From the NCBI GenBank assembly GCA_963831645.1, contig CAWHQZ010000017.1:124001-188000 (forward strand): a stretch of DNA of 64,000 bases. The letters run 5' to 3'. The DNA is from CAWHQZ01 sp963831645 (lineage in GTDB: Bacteria > Pseudomonadota > Alphaproteobacteria > Rhizobiales > Aestuariivirgaceae). Positions 57,540 through 64,000 of the stretch are shown piece after piece. Every line of letters begins with the position of its first letter. The stretch's first letter is position 1. The position numbers and the translations under genes were made by a program. Below the pieces are notes generated by a model that was given only the letters and a program-made list of their open reading frames with translations, was not told the DNA's origin and searched no databases.

Positions 57540-57828
57540 CCGCTTGTTGGGTTGGGGCCGAACTAGACGACTGCGTGCGTTTGAACAACGGGTCGATCGC
57601 TGCCTCGTACGACACCGCCCGTATCTTCGCCGGCTTAGGCTTCGGCTCCTCCACCGCGAGCAGGTCGATCATCTCGCGCCCACGCCGCACCGGCTTATGC
57701 TCCGGCAGCATGCAGGTGTAGGGGCTCTGCTCGGGATCGATCCGGCATTTCAAGCGGCGCGTCATGGGCGGTGTGTAGGGTGTCCCCACGCCGTTTTGCT
57801 TTTCGGCCGCAACCCTCTGATCGACCAT
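57540..57828 (-). other. Possible coding remnant of unknown family
   Basis: A minus-strand frame starts MVDQRVAAEKQNGVGTPYTP and includes EHKPVRRGREMIDLLAVEEP then KPKPAKIRAVSYEAAIDPLF, which looks protein-like. It then runs antisense into the MBL gene, where it is probably only a shadow. No family recognised; may be a partial or chance ORF. Confidence 0.25.
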
Positions 57829-58088
57829 TGCCCGGTTTCATAGGATAGTTCGCTGCATCTGCTCACGGCAGCAAGTGGCACAAAGTGGCACATCGCGTAA
57901 CACCTGGGTGTCCGCTTCCGGGGTATATATCGGCGGTCGGGCTATCCCTGAATTCGTTGGCGAAGTGGCGCAACCCTGCTTTAGCGGCAACTTGTTTGTT
58001 ACAGAAATTTCATGGGAGCATCGCCGATCGTGTGATTGCCCTCTTGCGCCGGATTGGCTTATGACGAAGTTCAACGTGACGGGTTTGC

Positions 58089-58124
58089 GCCTCGGGGCTT
58101 TGCTTGCCGAGGCTTTTTGTTTTG
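58089..58124 (+). terminator. Rho-independent terminator-like hairpin
   Basis: Seven-base GC-rich stem GCCTCGG (58089-58095) / CCGAGGC (58107-58113) with an 11-base loop, followed by TTTTTGTTTT. A textbook intrinsic terminator on the + strand. The nearest + gene is the MBL gene, 550 bases upstream, so it may end a small RNA instead. Confidence 0.7.
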
Positions 58125-58200
58125 GGCATTGCCGCCGCGGCAAGGCGTTCACTTGCCGGACCTCTGGCCCTGACGCGGCGCCAAGGATGCCGGGGAAGGG

Positions 58201-58345
58201 TAGGTTCCGATAAAAATCGACAACAACCCCATGCAATGCACATTCATGGAACGAAAACCGCGCCGGGCTCCATCTACATGGACCGGTGAGTCGTGCCGGA
58301 CACCGGCCACTGCTGTAACAAACAGCTGGGGAAACGGAACCAGGG
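58201..58345 (+). promoter_or_regulatory. Possible cobalamin-riboswitch-like RNA
   Basis: The stretch around 58283-58312 reads CCGGTGAGTC-GTGCCGG and then ACACCGGCCACTG, resembling the conserved GGTG..AGTC..CCGCCACTGT core of cobalamin riboswitches. GGTTCC at 58204 and GAACCAGG at ~58337 resemble other conserved blocks. Hairpins TCCAT/ATGGA, GCCGG/CCGGC and GCTGT/ACAGC occur in a row. The match is by eye and incomplete. It lies about 200 bases before uraH, not an obvious B12 target, so it may be an orphan. Confidence 0.35.
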
Positions 58346-58546
58346 CCTCCCGACCGCAACCATCCCGTGTATTTTTCTCCTAAATTTTCCTAAAATAGGC
58401 GGCCATCACAACCGTTACGAGTGCTCAGGGGGAGTTGTCCTGCTCCAGGGACGGATGAGCCAGTCGATGAGCGATCATGAATAGATTCAAGTCTCGAAAA
58501 CGATGATCAAGAAGCGCACACTCAACCAGGTGATCCGGAGAGCTTG

Positions 58547-58897
58547 ATGGGCCGCCTGACTACTCACGTTCTCGATACCGCGTCGGGAAAGCCGGCCGCC
58601 GGCCTCAAGATCGAGTTGTTCGCCGCCGGCGGGGACCCGCGGCTGCTGAAAGCAGCAGTGACCAACGGCGATGGCCGCACCGAGGGCGCCTTGCTCGACG
58701 GCCCGGAGCTCAAGGCAGGGCTGTATGAGCTGCGTTTCCACGCCGGCGAGTACCTTCGCGGCAGCGGCATCAAGCTGCCCGACCCGGCGTTCCTCGAGGT
58801 AATTCCCGTTCGCTTCGGCATCGCCGAGCCGCAGGGCCACTATCACGTGCCGCTCCTGCTGTCGCCCTACGGCTACTCGACCTATCGCGGCAGTTGA
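58547..58897 (+). CDS. uraH: 5-hydroxyisourate hydrolase
   Basis: 116 residues of the transthyretin-related family: LTTHVLDTASGKPAAGLKIEL at the start, TNGDGRTEGALL, YELRF, HYHVPLLLSPYGYSTYRGS at the end, including the YRGS tetrapeptide that marks true HIU hydrolases. Hydrolyses the product of urate oxidation. ATG 58547 with GGAGAG upstream. First gene of the uraH-xdhABC operon, 3 bases before xdhA. Confidence 0.95.
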   Translation: MGRLTTHVLDTASGKPAAGLKIELFAAGGDPRLLKAAVTNGDGRTEGALLDGPELKAGLYELRFHAGEYLRGSGIKLPDPAFLEVIPVRFGIAEPQGHYHVPLLLSPYGYSTYRGS

Positions 58898-58900
58898 CCG

Positions 58901-60379
58901 ATGGCGAAGTCGATACGCTTCCTGCGCAAGGGCCGAACGGTCGAGATCGAGGATGTCGCGCCCTGCGATACGCTGCTTGATTATTTGCGACTCGAGGAGC
59001 GCAGCCTCGGCACCAAGGAAGGTTGCGCCGAGGGTGATTGCGGCGCCTGCACCGTGGCGGTGGGCTCTCTCGATGGCGGGGATGTTCGCTACCAGCCGGT
59101 CAACAGCTGTATCCAGCTCATGGGCCAGATCGACGGCAAGGATGTCGTCGTCGTCGACGACCTCGCGGAATCGGAGGGCGGGTTGCACCCGGTTCAGGAG
59201 GCGATGGTGCGCCACCATGGGTCCCAGTGCGGTTTCTGCACCCCGGGCTTCGTCATGACGCTGTTCGCTCTCTACCATCAGGCCGGCACTCCCGACCGGA
59301 GCACGGTCAATGACTGGCTTGCCGGCAACCTGTGCCGGTGCACCGGGTACCGCCCGATCGTCGATGCCGCACTGGATGCCTGCCGGGGTGAGCCGGCCGA
59401 CAGCTATATCCGCGGCCGCCGGCAGACGGCGGCGAAGCTCGCCGCTCTTGCCGCGCCCGACGACATCTTCATCGGCGACGACCACGGCTTTCTCGCCGTC
59501 CCTGCTTCGACGGAGAGCCTCGCGGCTCTGTACGAAAGACATCCCGATGCAGTGCTGGTGGCCGGTGCAACCGACGTCGCTCTGTGGATCACCAAAGAGC
59601 TTCGCGATCTGCCCAAGATCATCTTCCTGCATCGTGCGGGGCTCGACGAAATCGAGGTCGAGGAGGATCGGCTGTCCCTCGGCGCCATGGCCAGCTATAG
59701 CGATGCCGAGCCGCATCTGGCGGCGATCGATCCTGATCTGCGCGAGCTGTTGCGTCGCCTTGGTTCGAGGCAGATCAGAGCCGCCGGTACGGTGGGCGGC
59801 AACATCGCCAATGGCTCGCCGATCGGCGACATGCCGCCGGCGCTGATTGCGCTTGGCGCCGAAATCGAGCTGCGCCGTGGCAGCGCATCGCGCCTGTTGC
59901 CGCTCGAGGATTTCTTCCTCGCCTACGGCAAGCAGGATCGGCGGCCTGGCGAGTTTCTCGTCCGCATCTTCATACCGACGCTTGCCTCTCGCGATGCCTT
60001 CCGGTGCTTCAAGATTTCGAAGCGATACGATCAGGACATATCGGCGCTCATGGGCGCGTTTCGTCTGTCCATCGAGGAGCGGCGGGTGAGCGCGGCGCGG
60101 ATTGCATTCGGCGGCATGGCCGCGACCCCGAGGCGGGCGCCTCTCGCCGAGAAGGCAATTGTCGGAGCCCGCCTCGACGATCGGGGAAGCTGGCAGGCGG
60201 CCCTGGAAGCGCTTGCCACTGACTACCGGCCCATCGATGACCTTCGCGCCAGTGCGTCCTATCGAAGCCTCGCGGCACGCGCCCTGCTGGAGAAGGCCTT
60301 GCGTGAAATCGCCGGTGCCGGATCGCAGGAAACACGAGTGTTCGGGCACAGGGAGCAGCAACTTGGACGCGTCGCCTAG
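58901..60379 (+). CDS. xdhA: Xanthine dehydrogenase small subunit (FeS/FAD)
   Basis: 492 residues. Two [2Fe-2S] sites: CAEGDCGACTV with an earlier Cys, and CGFCTPGF...CRCTGY. The FAD domain has AGATDVALWITKELRDLP, GTVGGNIANGSPIGDMPPALIALGA and a CO-dehydrogenase-type C-terminal domain. Works with XdhB to oxidise hypoxanthine and xanthine to urate. Overlaps xdhB at its 3' end. Confidence 0.95.
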   Translation: MAKSIRFLRKGRTVEIEDVAPCDTLLDYLRLEERSLGTKEGCAEGDCGACTVAVGSLDGGDVRYQPVNSCIQLMGQIDGKDVVVVDDLAESEGGLHPVQEAMVRHHGSQCGFCTPGFVMTLFALYHQAGTPDRSTVNDWLAGNLCRCTGYRPIVDAALDACRGEPADSYIRGRRQTAAKLAALAAPDDIFIGDDHGFLAVPASTESLAALYERHPDAVLVAGATDVALWITKELRDLPKIIFLHRAGLDEIEVEEDRLSLGAMASYSDAEPHLAAIDPDLRELLRRLGSRQIRAAGTVGGNIANGSPIGDMPPALIALGAEIELRRGSASRLLPLEDFFLAYGKQDRRPGEFLVRIFIPTLASRDAFRCFKISKRYDQDISALMGAFRLSIEERRVSAARIAFGGMAATPRRAPLAEKAIVGARLDDRGSWQAALEALATDYRPIDDLRASASYRSLAARALLEKALREIAGAGSQETRVFGHREQQLGRVA

Positions 60380-62694
60380 CGTAAGAGTGGGTCGGCCGCC
60401 AAGCCGGTCGCGGCGCACGGTCGGTGAGCCGCTGGCCCATGACAGCGCCGAGAAACACGTGCTGGGGCGCGCGCCCTACGTCGACGACCTTCTGGAGCCG
60501 GAAGGCACGCTGCACCTGGCGCCCGGTTATGCGGCCGATTACACGTGCGGGAACATCACGGCTCTCGATCTCGAGGCCGTGCGCCGGGCCCCGGGCGTGG
60601 TCGCGGTTCTAACCCATCGCGACATACCGGGTATCAACGACTGCAGCCCGGCCTTCGGCGATGATCCCATTCTGGCCGGCGCCAGGATCGAGTTTCACGG
60701 CCAGGTCGTATTCGCGGTCGTCGCTGAAACGCGCCATGCCGCCCGCTCCGCCGCTCGCCTGGCCCGCATCGAAGTCGCTCCCGATCGCCCGATCGTCACC
60801 ATTGCCGATGCGGTTGCTGCCGACAGCGACTTGCTCCCGTCCTACCAGTTTGTGCGCGGCGATTGCCGGGTCGCACTGGCCCGTTCGCCCCATCGGCTTG
60901 CGGGCAGCGTCAATATCGGTGGCCAGGAACATTTCTATCTGGAGGGGCAAGTTTCCATGGCCGTGCCGCAGGAAAGCGGCGGCATGCTGGTCTATTGCTC
61001 GACCCAGCACCCCGGCGAGGTCCAGCACTGCGTGGCCAAAATGCTGGCCGTGGCCGACGCCGCGGTGGTGTGTGAATGCCGCCGCATGGGCGGCGGGTTT
61101 GGCGGCAAGGAATCCCAGGCTGCGCAATGGGCAGCACTTGCCGCGCTCGCCGCCCATGTCACGGGCAAACCGGCGAAGATCCGGCTCGATCGCGACGACG
61201 ATATGATCATGACCGGCAAGCGCCATGATTTCCATGTCGACTACGAGGCGGGGTTCGACGCCGCGGGCGTGCTCGCCGCAGTCGATGTATCGCTGCTCGG
61301 CCGCTGCGGGTATTCTGCCGATCTGTCGCTGGGCGTGAACGACCGCGCCATGTTTCATGCGGACAATTGCTACTACTATCCGGCAGCCCGCATCTTTTCA
61401 CGCCGGCTGAGAACCAACACGGTCTCGGCAACGGCATTTCGCGGCTTCGGCGCTCCGCAGGGAATGCTCTTCGCCGAACGTATGATGGACGCGATCGCGA
61501 TACGGCTGAGCTTCGACCCGCTGGATGTGCGCAAGGTGAACTTCTATCGCCGCCGCCGCGACGTGACGCCGTACGGCCAGGTGGTTTCCGACAACATCAT
61601 CGCCGCTCTGGTCTCGAAACTGGAGAGGTCGTGCAGCTACCGCCGCCGCCGAAAGGAATGCATCGCTTTCAACGCGCGCAGCGCCATGTTGAAGAAAGGC
61701 CTGGCGCTGACCCCGGCCAAATACGGCATATCCTTCACGCTTACCCACCTGAACCAGGCCGGCGCTCTGGTTCACGTCTTCACCGACGGCTCGGTACAGG
61801 TAAATCACGGTGGCACCGAGATGGGGCAAGGTCTCTATGTGAAGGTCGCACAGGTGGTTGCGGAGGAGTTCGGCATTCCGCTTGCGAGCGTGAAAACCAC
61901 CGCCACCAGCACGGACAAGGTTCCGAACGCCTCGCCGACCGCTGCTTCCGCAGGATCGGATCTGAACGGCATGGCGGCAAAAGCTGCCGCCGCCACGATC
62001 AGGAAACGCCTGACCGATTTCGCTGCTGCGGACTTTCGCGTCGCCGCAAGCAGCATTCGGTTTGCCGGCGGCAAGGTGGTGATCGGCGGCAAGACGCTGA
62101 CCTTCGGCGAGCTGGCGCGACGAGCGCATGGCGCGCGCGTCCATCTTTCCTCGACCGGATTCTATGCCACGCCCGTCAATCGCCTGGGACCGTGCGTCGG
62201 CGCGCGGCAATCCATTCTTCTACTTTGCCTACGGTGCAGCCTGCTCCGAGGTCACCGTCGACACGTTGACGGGGGAGTACCGGCTGGACCGCGTGGACAT
62301 TCTGCACGATGTCGGCAGATCCCTGAATCCCGCCGTCGATATCGGACAGATAGAGGGCGCCTTCGTGCAGGGCGTGGGCTGGCTCACCACCGAGGAACTG
62401 GTGTTCGATGAGAAAGGCCGGCTCAGCACGCATGCGCCGTCGACCTACAAGATCCCCACGGCCTCTGACGTGCCCGAAGATTTCCGGGTGCAGATATGGA
62501 AGTCCGATGGCAACCGCGCCGCCACCCTCTATCGCTCGAAAGCCGTGGGCGAACCGCCGCTGATGCTCGCGCTGTCGGTGTTTTCCGCCATTACCGATGC
62601 CTTGGCCAGCCTGAAGCCGGGCGCCGTGCCGCCGCTCGACGCCCCGGCGACGCCGGAAGCGGTGATGCGGGCGGTCGCTGCGATGCAGGGCTGA
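60363..62694 (+). CDS. xdhB: Xanthine dehydrogenase large subunit (molybdopterin); frameshifted
   Basis: About 776 residues when joined. Binds the molybdenum cofactor: GQEHFYLEGQ, GGGFGGKE, RGFGAPQ, GGTEMGQGLYVK and TAASAGSDLNGMA are visible. The C-terminal catalytic region IAWDRASARGNPFFYFAYGAA through VGEPPLMLALSVFSAI lies in another frame. One extra A at 62178-62179 explains the break (TPVIAWD expected). Start TTG 60363 behind GGGAGCA, or GTG 60387. Both segments are well conserved, so an assembly indel is likely. Confidence 0.92.
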
Positions 62695-62702
62695 GTCGCA
62701 GC

Positions 62703-63680
62703 ATGCGCGTGTGGCGCACGATCGCGAACCTCGTGAAAAGCTATGGCCGCTGCGCCATGGTGACGGTGGTGGAGGTGAGAGGCTCGGCTCCGCGGGAGGA
62801 GGGTGCCCGTCTCTTCGTCGTCGAGGGAGGAGGCTATCGCGGCACCATAGGCGGAGGGGCCCTCGAATGGCGCGCCCTCATCGAGGCGCAGGACGCTCTG
62901 CGCCGGCGGGCGGGGCCGAAGATCGTCAGCATGGTGCTGGGTCCCCATCTCGGTCAGTGCTGCGGCGGTCAGGTGAAGTTGATGATCGAAGTCCTGGAGG
63001 ACGATGACCTGCCCATGATCCGCGAGCTGGCAGCGCGGGAAAAAAGCGGCCGGTTCGCCACAGTGACCGTGCTCGCCGGAGGAAAGGTGGAGCGCCGTCC
63101 CGACACCGGGCCGGTCTCGAGTGCAGGCGTGCGTTTCCTCGCCAGTGACACGCTCATCGAGCAGTTCGGCGAGGAACCTCGGACGATCTACCTTTTCGGC
63201 GCCGGGCATGTAGGCCGCGCTCTTGTTCTGGCGCTCGCGCCCCTGCCGTTTGCCGTGACGTGGATCGACAGCCGCAGCGAGGCCTTTCCTGCCGCTGTTC
63301 CCGCCAACGTCTCGATCGATCAGCGCCCGGATCCCGCCGCGGCTGTTCCGCTGGCGCCGGCCGGCACCTTCGTTCTGGTGATGACCCACAGCCATGCCAT
63401 GGATCTGGCGATCGTTGCGCGCGCCCTGACGATGAGCCGCATTCCATACGTCGGGGTGATCGGCAGCGACACCAAGCGGGCCCGCTTCCTCTCACGGTTG
63501 CGGGCGGCGGGAGCCAGGGAAAGCGAAGTCGCCCGGTTCGTTTGTCCGATCGGCCTCCCCGGGATCCGTTCCAAGGTTCCCGCGATCATCGCTGCATCGA
63601 CCGCCGCCGATCTTTTGGCCCGCGATGAATTGCTCGCTCTAGCATCGGTTCCGGTAACCCTCGTGCACAAGACTGCTTGA
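62703..63680 (+). CDS. xdhC: Xanthine dehydrogenase accessory protein XdhC
   Basis: 325 residues. VEVRGSAPREEGARLFV and GTIGGGALEWRALIEA at the N-terminus, LGPHLGQCCGGQV, then a Rossmann domain IYLFGAGHVGRALVLAL and VMTHSHAMDL. Binds and sulphurates the molybdenum cofactor for insertion into XdhB. Eight bases after xdhB. Confidence 0.95.
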   Translation: MRVWRTIANLVKSYGRCAMVTVVEVRGSAPREEGARLFVVEGGGYRGTIGGGALEWRALIEAQDALRRRAGPKIVSMVLGPHLGQCCGGQVKLMIEVLEDDDLPMIRELAAREKSGRFATVTVLAGGKVERRPDTGPVSSAGVRFLASDTLIEQFGEEPRTIYLFGAGHVGRALVLALAPLPFAVTWIDSRSEAFPAAVPANVSIDQRPDPAAAVPLAPAGTFVLVMTHSHAMDLAIVARALTMSRIPYVGVIGSDTKRARFLSRLRAAGARESEVARFVCPIGLPGIRSKVPAIIAASTAADLLARDELLALASVPVTLVHKTA

Positions 63681-63681
63681 T

Positions 63682-64000
63682 ATGGCCAAGCGGCGGGGGG
63701 CAGAGGTCGCGGTTTCCCGGCAGACAGGAAACGAAGGCGCGGAGCCCTGGCTGCTCGAGGCGACCGGCATCGACAAGTCCTTCGGCAGTCTGAAAGCCAA
63801 CGATCAGGTCTCGTTGCGTGTGAAGCAGGGGGAGATCCACGCCCTTCTGGGTGAAAACGGGGCCGGCAAGTCGACGCTCGTCAAGATCATCTACGGATCG
63901 CTGCAGCCGGATGCCGGTGAGATCCGTTGGCTCGGCAACCAGGTGAAAATCTCCAATCCGGCCGCCGCCCGTAAGCTCGGCATCGGCATGGTGTTTCAGC
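63682..64000 (+). CDS. ABC transporter ATP-binding protein, 3' partial
   Basis: The window holds the first 106 codons. LLEATGIDKSFGSLKANDQV, Walker A GENGAGKSTLVK and the Q-loop start GMVFQ. It is of the sugar/nucleoside (NupA/YufO-like) ABC type with N-terminal extension. It follows xdhC by one base, so probably a purine or nucleoside importer feeding the pathway. The second ATPase half lies beyond the window. Confidence 0.85.
   Translation, partial: MAKRRGAEVAVSRQTGNEGAEPWLLEATGIDKSFGSLKANDQVSLRVKQGEIHALLGENGAGKSTLVKIIYGSLQPDAGEIRWLGNQVKISNPAAARKLGIGMVFQ

Larger units (their letters stand above)
57840..58546. other. Long non-coding stretch
   Basis: About 700 bases without a convincing gene. 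Holds a strong terminator-like hairpin (58089-58118), a perfect 15-base palindrome TTGCCGC-C-GCGGCAA at 58129-58143, and a cluster of hairpins at 58269-58326. The composition is more AT-rich near 58370-58400. Upstream of the purine operon. Confidence 0.6.

Noticed and set aside
58487..60418. 643-codon open frame antisense to uraH and xdhA
   Set aside because: Antisense shadow; xdhA motifs in the sense strand are unambiguous.
1..64000. Search for CRISPR arrays and tRNA/rRNA genes
   Set aside because: No regularly spaced repeats and no tRNA or rRNA signature were noticed by eye; a program scan would be needed to be sure.

Overview
The window looks like a piece of alphaproteobacterial chromosome, most likely from the Hyphomicrobiales (rhizobia and relatives, with a Mesorhizobium- or Phyllobacteriaceae-like feel). 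The evidence is high GC, gene order and gene families: a cycHJKL-type ccmIEFH cluster followed by degP, a response regulator and histidine kinase pair, glnE, a PleC-type kinase and pepN. From memory this resembles the Sinorhizobium chromosome. Also fitting are soxBDAG, xdhABC, and palindromic intergenic elements of the kind scattered through rhizobial genomes. No rRNA, tRNA, CRISPR array or complete insertion sequence was recognised.

Layout. 1-8.2 kb (+): a beta-oxidation operon of acyl-CoA ligase (joined to an upstream alpha/beta-hydrolase domain), thiolase, FadN-type hydroxyacyl-CoA dehydrogenase/enoyl-CoA hydratase and FadE acyl-CoA dehydrogenase. 8.2-13.5 kb (-): soxBDAG, heterotetrameric sarcosine oxidase. 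13.7-17.9 kb (+): cytochrome c maturation ccmI-E-F-H. 18.0-22.0 kb (+): periplasmic protease DegP and a two-component pair. 22.0-24.1 kb: an M24 ectoine-hydrolase-like peptidase and a dienelactone-hydrolase-like enzyme. 24.3-27.2 kb: glnE. 27.3-29.5 kb (+): an EF-hand protein, ECF sigma factor, putative anti-sigma protein and CnrX-like periplasmic sensor. 29.6-34.7 kb (-): PleC-like kinase and aminopeptidase N. 34.8 kb (+): a GreB-like factor.

35.2-43.1 kb is an accessory catabolic cluster around a LysR regulator: a DadA-like oxidase, flavin reductase plus HpaB-type monooxygenase, RidA, a Rieske oxygenase, a DUF1028 protein and an M20 deacylase. Oxidation of an amine to an imine (DadA-like) followed by imine hydrolysis (RidA) makes chemical sense, but the substrate is unknown. 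43.3-57.5 kb is a patchy region: an AlgE-like outer-membrane protein, a decayed DoxX gene, a secreted amidohydrolase, an isochorismatase-family hydrolase, a graveyard of gene and IS fragments, and a kinase with three response regulators. Divergent from these lie a set of SDR, alpha/beta-hydrolase, cupin and MBL genes. 57.5-58.5 kb is largely non-coding, with a terminator-like hairpin and a possible cobalamin-riboswitch-like RNA. 58.5-64 kb (+) is a purine catabolism operon: uraH, xdhA, xdhB, xdhC and the start of an ABC transporter ATPase.

A striking technical feature is the number of single-base frameshifts. Ten are placed, mostly one extra base, in nine otherwise well-preserved genes, including the usually conserved glnE. 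This looks more like uncorrected indel errors in the assembly than true gene decay. The DoxX copy, which has a stop codon plus shifts, and the 48-49 kb fragments look genuinely decayed.
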